A DNA stretch of 64,000 nt from Amycolatopsis japonica (GTDB taxonomy: Bacteria; Actinomycetota; Actinomycetes; Mycobacteriales; Pseudonocardiaceae), in contig NZ_CP008953.1 of assembly GCF_000732925.1 (NCBI RefSeq), forward strand, positions 8,115,001 to 8,179,000, written 5' to 3'. The notes under the pieces were generated by a model. The model worked only from the letters and a program-made list of their open reading frames with translations. It made no database searches and had not been told where the DNA came from. Shown here piece by piece: positions 32,808 through 41,256 of this stretch (within the stretch, counting starts at the first letter, position 1; each line of letters starts with the position of its first letter). Position numbers and translations under genes: made by a program.

Positions 32808-33218
32808 ATGACGGCGAGCGCGCTCAGCAGAACCCAGCGGGTCTTCCTGCTGGGTGTGCTCGCCTTTTGCCTCGTGGCGATGCATCACCTCACGACGTCG
32901 ACCGGTATGCCGGAGATGTCTCCGGCGGCGCAGGTCACCAGCGTCGGGCACGGTGAAGGAACCGCCGCCACCGAGCAGGATGGCGGCCATCCCACCTCCC
33001 CGCACGACGACCACGGCTTTCTGCACCTGTGCCTCGCCGTACTCGGTGCGATCGGCGCCCTGCTCGCCGGGCTGGGACTGCTTTTCCGGTTACGCCGGGC
33101 CCATCCGGTGTTCAGGGCGGCCGAACCGGCCAGTCCACGGGCCCCGCCGCCACCGTCCAGACCTCCGGACCGGCCCGGCAGGCTGATTTTGAACTCCTTG
33201 TGCGTATTGCGCGTGTGA
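32808..33218 (+). CDS. DUF6153-like small membrane protein
   Basis: The 136-residue protein has a first helix ending in 'AMHHLTTSTGMPEM', an acidic/His extracytoplasmic linker with 'HPTSPHDDHGFLHLC', a second helix, and the C-terminal 'LCVLRV'. Actinobacterial DUF6153 proteins share this arrangement and are found at copper loci next to DUF305 genes, as here. Metal binding is inferred from the His and Met residues. Confidence 0.72.
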   Translation: MTASALSRTQRVFLLGVLAFCLVAMHHLTTSTGMPEMSPAAQVTSVGHGEGTAATEQDGGHPTSPHDDHGFLHLCLAVLGAIGALLAGLGLLFRLRRAHPVFRAAEPASPRAPPPPSRPPDRPGRLILNSLCVLRV

Positions 33219-33278
33219 TGGACGGGTTTCCTCGTCGATCACACCCATTTCAGTAAGACAAACAAGGATGTATTCACC

Positions 33279-33929
33279 ATGCGCAAATCACTGATCGTCA
33301 GCGGTGTCGCCATGGCCGCCGCGCTTGTTCTCGCGGGCTGCAGTGGCAACGACGCCGGAATGTCCGGCATGGACCACAACAACTCGTCGGCGGCTCCGTC
33401 GTCGGGGCAGCAAGCAGGCCAGAACGCCGATGACGTCGCCTTCGCCCAGCAGATGATCGAACACCACAGCCAGGCACTGGACATGTCCAAGCTGGTGCCG
33501 TCGCGCAGCACGAACCCTCAGGTCATCGACCTCGCGAGCCGCATCGAGAAGGCCCAGGATCCGGAAATCCAGCAGATGAAGGCGTGGCTGACCGCGTGGG
33601 GCGCGGGCCCCGCGGCGAGCTCGAGCATGCCCATGGACCACGGCTCGATGTCGGCGACCCCCAGTGCGCCGACTTCCGGCATGGACCACGGCTCGATGTC
33701 CGGCATGATGACCGAGGCCGAAATGAAGGAACTCGAGCAGGCCAAGGGCACCGACTTCGACAAGATGTGGCTCGGCATGATGATCCGGCACCACCAGGGC
33801 GCGGTCGACATGGCGAAGACCGAACTCGCCAAGGGGTCCAACGCCGACGCCAAGGCGCTCGCCCAGAAGATCATCGATGCCCAAGAGGCTGAGATCCGCG
33901 AGATGCAGGGTCTGCTCCCGCAGGGCTGA
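33279..33929 (+). CDS. DUF305 (ferritin-like fold) lipoprotein
   Basis: The 216-residue lipoprotein has lipobox 'LVLAGCSG' and two DUF305 His motifs, 'QQMIEHHSQALDM' and 'MMIRHHQGAVDM', each in a helical repeat. Between them is a Met/His-rich linker with two copies of 'MDHGSM', a likely copper-binding segment. DUF305 proteins are secreted or lipid-anchored metal-binding proteins common at copper loci. It would be a substrate of the Lgt/Lnt pair. A strong terminator follows. Confidence 0.92.
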   Translation: MRKSLIVSGVAMAAALVLAGCSGNDAGMSGMDHNNSSAAPSSGQQAGQNADDVAFAQQMIEHHSQALDMSKLVPSRSTNPQVIDLASRIEKAQDPEIQQMKAWLTAWGAGPAASSSMPMDHGSMSATPSAPTSGMDHGSMSGMMTEAEMKELEQAKGTDFDKMWLGMMIRHHQGAVDMAKTELAKGSNADAKALAQKIIDAQEAEIREMQGLLPQG

Positions 33930-33935
33930 TTCACC

Positions 33936-33964
33936 GCCGCCGGGCGCTTTCCGCGCCCGGCGGC
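33936..33964 (+). terminator. Terminator after DUF305 gene
   Basis: A 12-bp perfect GC stem (33936-33947 with 33953-33964) with loop TTTCC lies 7 bp after the DUF305 stop. Confidence 0.7.
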
Positions 33965-33999
33965 CGCCATCGGGTCTCGACGGGATCCCTCGCCAGTAG

Positions 34000-34018
34000 G
34001 TACTATCACGTTTAGTAC
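34000..34018. promoter_or_regulatory. TACTA-type operator
   Basis: GTACTA-N7-TAGTAC is a symmetrical variant with 10 of 12 half-site bases, 43 bp before the small gene at 34061. Confidence 0.62.
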
Positions 34019-34060
34019 TACTTGCCGTGGTTCTCTTCCGACTCAGACGACAGGTGATCG

Positions 34061-34561
34061 ATGTCGCGTCATGCGCTCCGGATCGTTACGCCGCCCCGGA
34101 GCCTCCTCGTGCAGCTCCTGCACTCATGGACAGAGGAGCCTCGCATCCTCCACATCGGCGCCGTGGACGATGGAGCAAGAGCATCGCTAGTGGACGCGGG
34201 ATTCATCCTCACCGTCGCGACCAATGTGGACGATCTCGACATCACCTTGCCCGCCGGAACGTCCTTCGGGTCGATCCTGCTGAGCCAGGAAGCCTTGTCC
34301 AGCAGGGAAAGTCTGCGCTCTCAGATCCATTTGCTCCACAAGGCCGCCGAACACGTCACGCCGAGTGGCATCGTTGTCGTCGAGGTATGCCCCGCGACGT
34401 CGGCCGAGCGAACCGAACCGCGGCACGGCGCGCACATCCACATCGCCGACGAGCTCGATCTGATCGCCGAGATGGCGGGATTGCGTCGCGTCCACCGCTG
34501 CCAGCTCAGCGAAGTCTCCGGCGATACGACCGTCGCGAGTCTGTACCGACGGAAGCAGTAG
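34061..34561 (+). CDS. Small Rossmann-like protein, possibly methyltransferase-derived
   Basis: The 166-residue protein has no signal or helix. Its layout ('PRILHIGAVDDGARASLVDAGFILTVATNVDDL' in parts, then 'SGIVVVEVCPA') resembles the core of a class I methyltransferase, but motif I lacks the GxGxG glycines, so cofactor binding is doubtful. A TACTA-type operator lies in its promoter. Function unknown. Confidence 0.6.
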   Translation: MSRHALRIVTPPRSLLVQLLHSWTEEPRILHIGAVDDGARASLVDAGFILTVATNVDDLDITLPAGTSFGSILLSQEALSSRESLRSQIHLLHKAAEHVTPSGIVVVEVCPATSAERTEPRHGAHIHIADELDLIAEMAGLRRVHRCQLSEVSGDTTVASLYRRKQ

Positions 34562-34606
34562 CGACCATCACGTTTCTGCTTCTCGCTACTCTACGCCACC
34601 TACTTA

Positions 34607-34625
34607 GTACTAAGTGAAATAGTGG
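34607..34625. promoter_or_regulatory. TACTA-type operator before NlpC/P60 gene
   Basis: GTACTA-N7-TAGTGG has 10 of 12 half-site bases and is 91 bp before GTG 34716. A separate 14-bp palindrome ACTTAGTACTAAGT overlaps its left arm. Confidence 0.55.
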
Positions 34626-34715
34626 ACAAGTGCGGCTCGTTACCTTACGGTGACCCGCGGGCCTTCGGGGCGGTCCGTGACCAGGCTCGAAAACACGACA
34701 GGAGATCCAGCACCC

Positions 34716-35777
34716 GTGACACCGCACCGACGCCGTACGGCTTCACTGCGCGTCTTGACTGCCGCCGTTCTTCTCCCGCTCGGATTGAGCACGATCCCCG
34801 CGAGTGCGCAGCCCGCGCCGCCGCCCGCCGAGGCGCAGGACCCGATGGCTCGCTATCAGCGGCTCGGCGCCGACGCCGCCAAGGCCGAAGAAGACTTCTC
34901 CGCCGCGCAAGATGACCTCGCCGCACGGAAAGCCACGAGCGCCAAGGCCGACGCCGACCTCGCGGCCGCCAACTCGGCCTTGGCGGACGCGGAGGGCTCC
35001 ATCACGAAGTTCCGGGGCGAGGTCGACAAACTCGTCGCCGCGAACTTCCAGGGAGCGTCTTCGGTCAATCAGCTCGCGGCCTTGCTCGACAGCAACAGCC
35101 GGACGGAGTTCCTGCAGAAGTCCGCGGCCATCTCCCTCCTGTCCGGCCAGAAAGCGGACGCGCTCGCCGGGCTGCGGACCGTCCTCGACAAGGCCGCCAA
35201 AGGCCGGACACAGGCGGCAGAAGCCCAGAAGCGGGCGAGCGAGGCGACAGCGGCCGCACAGTGGGCCGTGGATCAGGTCACCAACCGGAAGAACGACCTC
35301 GACAAGCAGATCAAGCAGGTACGCCAAGCTCTAGGAGCGCTTCCTGCGCAGGACAAGGCCAAACTGGGCAAGGTCCAGGACAGCGGCTCTTATCTCGGCC
35401 CTCCCGGAGCGGCGAACGACGCGCTGCAAGCCGCACTGTCCAAAAGGGGCTCACAGTACGAGTGGGGCGCCACCGGCCCCGCCGAGTTCGACTGCTCCGG
35501 CTTGACCTCCTGGGCCTACCGCCAGGCCGGCGTCAACATCCCCCGCACCAGCCGACAGCAGTACACGGCCGGAAAACCGGTCTCCCTCGACCAATTGCAG
35601 CCCGGCGACCTGCTGTTCTATGACGACGGGACCGGAAATCCCGGTGCCATCCACCACGTCGGCATGTTCGTCGGCAGCGGGAAGATGGTCGACGCTCCGA
35701 CCGAAGGACAGCTCGTCGACGTGCGCTCGATGAAGGGTGACGGGCACCTGATCGGCGCGAGGCGCATCGTCGGCTGA
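34716..35777 (+). CDS. Secreted NlpC/P60 peptidoglycan endopeptidase (RipA-like)
   Basis: The 353-residue secreted hydrolase cleaves peptidoglycan stems. It has a signal peptide ('LTAAVLLPLGLSTIPASAQ'), a long coiled coil from about residue 40 to 210, and a C-terminal NlpC/P60 domain with the catalytic Cys in 'EFDCSGLTSWAY' and His in 'IHHVGMFVG'. GTG 34716 has AGGAGA 10 bp upstream; the open frame extends 22 codons further without a ribosome site. Architecture matches actinobacterial RipA-type enzymes. A TACTA-type operator is upstream. Confidence 0.93.
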   Translation: MTPHRRRTASLRVLTAAVLLPLGLSTIPASAQPAPPPAEAQDPMARYQRLGADAAKAEEDFSAAQDDLAARKATSAKADADLAAANSALADAEGSITKFRGEVDKLVAANFQGASSVNQLAALLDSNSRTEFLQKSAAISLLSGQKADALAGLRTVLDKAAKGRTQAAEAQKRASEATAAAQWAVDQVTNRKNDLDKQIKQVRQALGALPAQDKAKLGKVQDSGSYLGPPGAANDALQAALSKRGSQYEWGATGPAEFDCSGLTSWAYRQAGVNIPRTSRQQYTAGKPVSLDQLQPGDLLFYDDGTGNPGAIHHVGMFVGSGKMVDAPTEGQLVDVRSMKGDGHLIGARRIVG

Positions 35778-35814
35778 CCAGGGCGGGACGGTATCCTCCC
35801 TGGCAGGAGGTGTC

Positions 35815-36177
35815 ATGCGTCGGTTGGGCGAGCTCGAAGCCACGGTGATGGACGTGCTGTGGCGCGGTTCGGAACCCATGCTGGTCCGCGAGGTGCTTCA
35901 GGAGATCGCCAAAGAGCGGGATCTGGCGTACACCACGGTCATGACCGTGCTGGACAACCTGTATCGCAAGGAATGGGTCGTCCGGGAAATGGAAGGCCGC
36001 GCGTACCGTTACCGAGCGATCACTTCCCGTGAGGAATCCACTGCTCAGGCTCTTCGTGACGTGCTCGACTCGGCGAGCGACCCGGAATCGGTACTGCTGC
36101 ACTTCGCACAGTCGGTGTCCGAGGAAGAGTCGGACATCCTGAGCCGCGCCTTACGCCGAAAGCAGCGAAAGCGGTGA
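35815..36177 (+). CDS. BlaI/MecI-family transcriptional repressor 2
   Basis: The 120-residue winged-helix repressor has 'LGELEATVMDVLW', 'AYTTVMTVLDNLYRKEW' and a C-terminal dimer helix ending in basic residues. The recognition helix is nearly identical to repressor 1 at 23356, so both could bind the same boxes. No TACTA-type box lies in the 37-bp gap upstream, so unlike copy 1 it does not look self-regulated. ATG is preceded by AGGAGG. It is coupled to the following M56 gene by a 4-bp overlap. Confidence 0.92.
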   Translation: MRRLGELEATVMDVLWRGSEPMLVREVLQEIAKERDLAYTTVMTVLDNLYRKEWVVREMEGRAYRYRAITSREESTAQALRDVLDSASDPESVLLHFAQSVSEEESDILSRALRRKQRKR

Positions 36178-37109
36178 TCCCCGCCGCCGCGCTTCTCCTC
36201 GGCGTCCTGATCGTCGGCTGGTGTTCCCCACCGGTCCTGGCGAGGTTCGGGACGCCGCAGGGCAGCCCGGCGGCGGCGATCGCCTGGTGGCTCATGACCG
36301 CGCTCGGCCTGCTGATCGGCACGGTCGGCGGCGTACTCCTTCTCGCGCTGCCCGGCCATGGCCCCGCGGATCAGATCACGCGCTTGATCGACGCTTGCCT
36401 GTCCTCGATCAGTCACGACGGGATACCGTCCCTTGACCTGGTGGCCGGCGGTACGGCCGGAGTCCTGCTGACGTTCGCGCTAGTCCGCCTGCTCTCGTCC
36501 TCCGTCAGGCGTCGCCGACACCGCAACCAGCTCCATCGACGTCATCTCGACGCGCTGCGGCTAGCCGGATCCAGGCCATCGGATCGCGTCCGGACCTTGT
36601 GGCTGCCGCACGAGGACCCGATCGCCTACAGCCTGGGTGGACGCCGCGCCATGATCGTCGCGAGTGACGGGCTGCGTTCCCGGCTCACCCCTGCCGAACT
36701 GCAGGCGGTGTTCGCCCACGAGAACGCTCACGTTCGCAGCCGTCACCATCTGCTCACCGGATGTGCCGATGTGCTGGGCAGGACGCTGCGCTTCGTCCCG
36801 CTCATGCGCGAGCTGCCGAAAGCGATCAGCCTGTTCGTCGAGCTGGCCGCCGACCGGACGGCAGCCGCGGAATGCGGAGCCGGTCCGGTCCGATCGGCGC
36901 TGCTCACCATCGGAGCCCCGGGCGGGCCGAAGAAAGCGCTCGCGATGTCGGGCGGTGACACCTCGATCCGGATCAGCCGGCTCGAGGACCGTCAGCGGTT
37001 GCCCTTACGGTCCGGCATGACCAGCATCATCGGCGGTTTCGCCTGCTTGACCGCCCCTGCGGTCGTTGCCGTCGCCCTCATGGGGGCGTTCAGCCTGGCC
37101 TTCTGTTGA
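36174..37109 (+). CDS. M56-family membrane metalloprotease 2
   Basis: The 311-residue membrane zinc protease carries 'FAHENAHVRSRHH' (HExxH) near residue 180 and a downstream 'VELAADRTAA' acidic ligand. Hydrophobic segments lie at the N-terminus, near 35-60 and 80-100, and at the C-terminus. It has no penicillin-binding sensor domain. GTG 36174 overlaps the repressor stop. It duplicates the layout and length of the 23712 protein, so the BlaI/M56 module is present twice 12.5 kb apart. Confidence 0.9.
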   Translation: MIPAAALLLGVLIVGWCSPPVLARFGTPQGSPAAAIAWWLMTALGLLIGTVGGVLLLALPGHGPADQITRLIDACLSSISHDGIPSLDLVAGGTAGVLLTFALVRLLSSSVRRRRHRNQLHRRHLDALRLAGSRPSDRVRTLWLPHEDPIAYSLGGRRAMIVASDGLRSRLTPAELQAVFAHENAHVRSRHHLLTGCADVLGRTLRFVPLMRELPKAISLFVELAADRTAAAECGAGPVRSALLTIGAPGGPKKALAMSGGDTSIRISRLEDRQRLPLRSGMTSIIGGFACLTAPAVVAVALMGAFSLAFC

Positions 37110-37117
37110 GAGCCGGC

Positions 37118-37462
37118 TCAGCCGATCGGCAACAGGTCCGATAGCCCGGTACGCCGCAGCAACCGGCGGATCGTCGCCGAGGGCAGGAACCGAAGGGCTA
37201 TACGGTCGGCAACACAGCGAGTGTTGAGGCCGACCAGGGCAGACAGACCGCTGGTATCGCAGAAGTCCACGTCACTCAGGTCGACCACCACGTTGTTCGG
37301 TCTCGGGTCGAACGCCTGACGGAATTCCGCTTCGAGGAACTCTCTGGTCACGAGATCGATCTCGCCAGACACTGCGATCATCACGTGTCCTGGACCTGCG
37401 CTGGTGGTCGTCACGGACAGTGGATGCGTCCTGTCTCCATCGTCTCCGCCTGACACGGTCAT
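37118..37462 (-). CDS. STAS-domain anti-sigma factor antagonist
   Basis: The 114-residue SpoIIAA/RsbV-like protein has the conserved phosphorylatable serine in 'DFCDTSGLSALVGL'. In such systems the dephosphorylated form binds an anti-sigma kinase and frees a sigma factor. No kinase or sigma gene lies nearby. The start is ATG 37462 or GTG 37456; AGAGG fits the GTG. It is convergent with the M56 gene, 8 bp apart. Confidence 0.85.
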   Translation of the reverse strand: MTVSGGDDGDRTHPLSVTTTSAGPGHVMIAVSGEIDLVTREFLEAEFRQAFDPRPNNVVVDLSDVDFCDTSGLSALVGLNTRCVADRIALRFLPSATIRRLLRRTGLSDLLPIG

Positions 37463-37552
37463 CCTCTTCCCTAGGGCGGCTGCGTTCTCGTCGAGCTTCG
37501 CATCAAGACCAGGGTGCCACCGTAATCTCGATTTAAACCTTCCCCTGAAACG

Positions 37553-37594
37553 CCGCGTGGAGGGCAGACCTGAACGGTCTCGCCCTCCACGCGG
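37553..37594. terminator. Terminator after the leftward MFS gene
   Basis: A 13-bp outer stem (CCGCGTGGAGGGC with its complement) and an inner AGACC/GGTCT arm form a long hairpin 12 bp past the MFS stop. Confidence 0.65.
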
Positions 37595-37606
37595 TGGTAC
37601 AGCCGG

Positions 37607-39043
37607 TCATCGCACGACCGCCGGGTCACCTCCGGCGACTTCGCTCGGCTGGGCCTTCGGGGTCCGCAGGGTGGCCATGGCCAGGAAGCCACCGGCAATC
37701 GCGATGCCCGCGGCACCGAGGAACGCGGCCGAGTATCCGCCGGTCAGTGCGACCGGGTCCCCGATGCTTCCGGCGCCGAAGGACACGCCGACCGCGGTCA
37801 TCGCGGCGAGGCCGAGCGCCGAGCCGATCTGGTACGAGGTGTTCACGATGCCAGACGCCAGTCCGCCTTCCTCCGGTTTCGCGCTGGAGATGGCGGTGCC
37901 CAGTGACGGGATGAACGCGAGCGCCTGGCCGAGTGCCGCGACCAGCGAGGCGGGCAGGACGTCGACGAGGAAGTTGCCGGTCGGGCTGACGAACGACAGC
38001 CACACCAGCCCGGCGGCGAGTGCCCACAGGCCGCCGATGACCATCTTCTTCGGCCCGAAGCGCCCGATCAGCTTCGGCGCGACCGCGACCATCAACACCA
38101 CGATCAGCACCGTCATCGGCAGCAACGCCGCACCACTGGCGAAGGCCCCGTATCCGAGGACCTGCTGCAGGTACAGGTTCAGGAAATACCACATCGGGAT
38201 CCACGCCGCACCGAGCAGGAACTGCGCCAGGTTCGCGCCACCGAGGTTAGGCGTCCGGAAGATACCCAGCCGCACCAACGGCACCTCCCGCTTACGCTGG
38301 ATCAGCACGAACACTCCGAGCAGCGCGATACCGCCTGCCAGCGCGCCCCAGGTGCCCGCCGCGGCCCAGCCGGCTTCCGGTGCCCGCACGACGCCGAACA
38401 CGGTCAGCCCGAGACCCGCGGTCGCCGCGACGGCGCCTGCCAGGTCGACCGAACCACGCCGGGCGGGAGCGGACGGCATCAGCTTGCCCGTCGCCGCGAT
38501 CGCGACCAGGGAAATCGGGACGTAGAGCCAGAAGATCCACGGCCACGACAGCCACTCGGTGATCACGCCGCCGAGGAACACCCCGGCGGTACCACCGGCG
38601 GGCGCGGCCGCGCCGTAGAGCGCGAGCGCCTTCGTCAGCTCACGCGGCCGCGCGCCGAACAGCATCATCAGCAGCGTCAACGCCGACGGCGCGATCAACG
38701 CGGCACCGGCTCCTTGCAGGACCCGGCCGAGGAGTTCGACCCACGCGGTGCCCGCGACCGCGGCGACCACCGACCCGCCGAGGGTGACGACCCAGCCCGC
38801 GGTGAACATCTTGCGTGCGCCGAACAGGTCCGAGAGGCGCCCGCCGAGCAGCAGCAGCCCGGCCAGCGCGATGACGTAGGCGTTGAACACCCATGACAGG
38901 TCTCCCGGGGAGAACCCGAGGTCTTGCTGCATCGCGGGTAAGGCGACGCCGATGATCGAGGTGTCCATGATGACCATGAACTGGGCCAGTGCGATGAGTC
39001 CCAGCGCCCACCACCGTCGTGGGTCCGGGGTTGTCTCCGCCAT
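37607..39043 (-). CDS. MFS transporter, DHA2 (EmrB/QacA) type
   Basis: The 478-residue exporter has about 14 helices, loop motif 'GGRLSDLFGARKMF' near residue 70 and DHA2 features such as 'WPWIFWLYVPISL'. Relatives export drugs or other small molecules. ATG has AAAGGACGG upstream, and a perfect CsoR-type site lies 26 bp upstream, so copper induction is likely. Substrate unknown. Confidence 0.9.
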   Translation of the reverse strand: MAETTPDPRRWWALGLIALAQFMVIMDTSIIGVALPAMQQDLGFSPGDLSWVFNAYVIALAGLLLLGGRLSDLFGARKMFTAGWVVTLGGSVVAAVAGTAWVELLGRVLQGAGAALIAPSALTLLMMLFGARPRELTKALALYGAAAPAGGTAGVFLGGVITEWLSWPWIFWLYVPISLVAIAATGKLMPSAPARRGSVDLAGAVAATAGLGLTVFGVVRAPEAGWAAAGTWGALAGGIALLGVFVLIQRKREVPLVRLGIFRTPNLGGANLAQFLLGAAWIPMWYFLNLYLQQVLGYGAFASGAALLPMTVLIVVLMVAVAPKLIGRFGPKKMVIGGLWALAAGLVWLSFVSPTGNFLVDVLPASLVAALGQALAFIPSLGTAISSAKPEEGGLASGIVNTSYQIGSALGLAAMTAVGVSFGAGSIGDPVALTGGYSAAFLGAAGIAIAGGFLAMATLRTPKAQPSEVAGGDPAVVR

Positions 39044-39068
39044 GACGACCGTCCTTTCGAGACTAAAT

Positions 39069-39083
39069 TACCCCTAGGGGGTA
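39069..39083. promoter_or_regulatory. CsoR-type copper operator, perfect copy
   Basis: TACCCC-N3-GGGGTA lies 26 bp before the leftward MFS start. Confidence 0.7.
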
Positions 39084-39125
39084 TTTCGGACCTGAACGTA
39101 GACCTGATCATCAGCGTGGCGCAAG

Positions 39126-39140
39126 TACCCTTAGGGGGTA
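39126..39140. promoter_or_regulatory. CsoR-type operator
   Basis: TACCCT-N3-GGGGTA has one mismatch. It lies midway in the divergent gap between the MFS and AhpD-like genes. Confidence 0.6.
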
Positions 39141-39291
39141 TTGGTGTCACGATCGTCACAGGTGTCGTTTTCATGGCAAAACCCGTTGCGCGGCAAAGGG
39201 TCGTCACGTACAACATCGAAGACCTCAACGGCAGGTCGCCGAGACCAGGCAGGACTTGTGGCCCAACCGCGAGCCATCAGCGCTGGACAGG

Positions 39292-39306
39292 TACCCCCTA
39301 CGGGTA
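39292..39306. promoter_or_regulatory. CsoR-type operator before AhpD-like gene
   Basis: TACCCC-N3-CGGGTA has one mismatch and is 40 bp before GTG 39346. Confidence 0.6.
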
Positions 39307-39345
39307 TAAAGTTCCTGCGACCGACCGACAGCATCAGGAGGAGCC

Positions 39346-39903
39346 GTGCAGCGTCTTCACTCGCTCGACCCGAGCGACGCGCCAGCCAAGTCCGCCGAGC
39401 TGCTCGACGACATCATCGGCCGTCGCGGCTCGGTAGGTCCGATGGTGGCCGCGATGGCCCACTCCCCTGCACTCCTTCAGGGGTACCTCGACTTCTCGCG
39501 GGCCATGAAGCGGGTCAAGCTTCCCCGGGCGCTCAGCGAGAAGGTTTCTCTCGCGCTGCAGGAGTGGATCGGTTGCGCGCTGTGCTTGCAGGCACACACG
39601 CGCGCCGCGCAGGCCGCCGGGCTCAGCGACAACGACATCGCGCTGGCGCGGCAGGGCACCTCGACTGATCGGCGGGAGGCCGCGCTGATCGCGTATGCCG
39701 TGCGGGTCCTCGCCGAACCGGCGTCGATCGGCGACGAGGACGTCGCCGAGTTGCGAGAGCACGGCTGGAGCGATCAGATCATCGCCGACACGGTGGGACT
39801 GGTGTCGCTCAACCTGCTGACCGGTTCGTTCAATCTCGTCGCAGGACTCGAACCCGTGTCTGCTGAGCAGTCCACAAAGGAGAAACACAACCATGTCGGT
39901 TGA
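39346..39903 (+). CDS. Carboxymuconolactone decarboxylase / AhpD-like protein
   Basis: The 185-residue helical protein has the AhpD redox motif 'CALCLQAH' (CxxCxxxH) near residue 78. AhpD-type proteins reduce peroxiredoxin partners or quench peroxides. GTG with AGGAGGAG, and a CsoR-type site upstream, suggesting induction by copper to handle oxidative damage. Its last 11 bp overlap the DUF4396 gene. Confidence 0.88.
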   Translation: MQRLHSLDPSDAPAKSAELLDDIIGRRGSVGPMVAAMAHSPALLQGYLDFSRAMKRVKLPRALSEKVSLALQEWIGCALCLQAHTRAAQAAGLSDNDIALARQGTSTDRREAALIAYAVRVLAEPASIGDEDVAELREHGWSDQIIADTVGLVSLNLLTGSFNLVAGLEPVSAEQSTKEKHNHVG

Positions 39904-40447
39904 GCACGACCACTCGCACCACGAACACCAGCACCACGGTGAGCACGGTGGTCATGGTGGTCATGGTGGTCATGGTGACCATGGGGGCCACGAACACCAC
40001 CAACCCGCCAAAGCGTCCTGGGGCATGGCGGCATCGGCCACCCTGCACTGCCTCACCGGCTGTGCCATCGGCGAGGTGCTCGGCATGGTGATCGGCACCG
40101 CGCTGGGCTGGGGCAACGTCGCGACCATCGTGCTCGCCGTCGCGCTGGCGTTCGTCTTCGGTTACGCGCTGACCATGCGCGGCGTCCTGCGCGCCGGCGT
40201 TGGCTTCAAGCAGGCCCTCAAGATCGCCCTCGCCGCGGACACCGTGTCGATCCTCGTCATGGAGATCGTCGACAACGGCGTCATGATCGCCGTCCCCGGC
40301 GCGATGGACGCCGGGCTCGGCAGCTGGCTTTTCTGGGGCGCGCTCGCCTTCGCGCTGCTCGTCGCCTTCGTGCTCACCACCCCGGTCAACAAGTGGCTCA
40401 TCGGCCGCGGCTCCGGGCACGCGGTGGTCCACGCCTACCACCACTAG
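39893..40447 (+). CDS. DUF4396 membrane protein with His-rich N-terminus
   Basis: The 184-residue protein starts with about 38 residues containing over 15 histidines in HxH and GGHGGH runs, a likely metal-binding tail, followed by four helices with 'ATLHCLTGCAIGEVLGM' and 'TVSILVMEIVDNGVMI', the DUF4396 core. It overlaps the AhpD-like gene and is followed 11 bp later by the hydrolase, so the three form one operon. The tail's DNA is a short GGTCATGGT repeat that may vary in length. Confidence 0.85.
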   Translation: MSVEHDHSHHEHQHHGEHGGHGGHGGHGDHGGHEHHQPAKASWGMAASATLHCLTGCAIGEVLGMVIGTALGWGNVATIVLAVALAFVFGYALTMRGVLRAGVGFKQALKIALAADTVSILVMEIVDNGVMIAVPGAMDAGLGSWLFWGALAFALLVAFVLTTPVNKWLIGRGSGHAVVHAYHH

Positions 40448-40458
40448 GAAGGTCCACA

Positions 40459-41256
40459 ATGGAGATCACGTACCACGGCGGCGACGGCTGTCCGCTCCAC
40501 GCGATCTCCATCGGATCCGGGCCGCCCCTTGTGCTTCTGCACGGGGGCGGCCCGGATCATCACAGCCTCATCCCCCTGGCCGAGCAGCTTTCGGACCGCT
40601 ACAGCGTCATCCTCCCCGACGTGCGAGGCTACGGCCGATCGGTCTGCGCCGACCCCGCCCGGCACACCTGGACCCAGTACTCCGACGATGTCGCCGCGCT
40701 ACTCGATCACCTCGGTTTCCAGCGCGCCTTCGTCGGTGGGACCGGGCTCGGCGCCACGATCACCCAGCGCACCTGCCTCGAACATCCCGGCAGGGTCCGC
40801 GCAGCCATCCTGATCAGCGTCGAAGACATCGAAGACGACGAGGCGAAGCAGGCCGAGATCGCGTTCATGGACGCGTTCGCCGAACGCGTCCGGACGGACG
40901 GCATCGAAGCTGCGTGGGCACCGGTTCTGCCTGGGCTCGCTCCGGTCATCTGCGCGCTCGTACGTGACGCCATCCCGCGCTCGGACCCCGCGAGTATCGC
41001 CGCCGCGGCCGCCATCGGCCACGATCGCTCGTTCCGGTCCGTCGATGAACTCGCCGCGATCACCACGCCCACCTTGGTCTTCCCCGGTATGGACGAACGG
41101 CATCCGGCCGCGCTGGCGGAGAACGTCGCCCGTGTCCTGCCCAACGGCCGTCTCGCGCCGGTTTCCCTGTCGGACACCCTGCGCACCGCCGAAGACCTCG
41201 CCGACGCGTTCGCACCGGCCATTCACCAATTCCTCGCTGAGCACCACGACTACTAG
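40459..41256 (+). CDS. Alpha/beta-fold hydrolase lacking the nucleophile serine
   Basis: The 265-residue alpha/beta hydrolase has the oxyanion segment 'LLHGGGPDHHS' and a cap region. The nucleophile elbow, normally GxSxG, reads 'VGGTGLGA', so the Ser position is Gly; the Thr one residue earlier is a poor substitute. It may use another mechanism or be a binding protein. It is the last gene of the AhpD-DUF4396 operon. A TACTA-type box covers its stop codon. Confidence 0.82.
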   Translation: MEITYHGGDGCPLHAISIGSGPPLVLLHGGGPDHHSLIPLAEQLSDRYSVILPDVRGYGRSVCADPARHTWTQYSDDVAALLDHLGFQRAFVGGTGLGATITQRTCLEHPGRVRAAILISVEDIEDDEAKQAEIAFMDAFAERVRTDGIEAAWAPVLPGLAPVICALVRDAIPRSDPASIAAAAAIGHDRSFRSVDELAAITTPTLVFPGMDERHPAALAENVARVLPNGRLAPVSLSDTLRTAEDLADAFAPAIHQFLAEHHDY

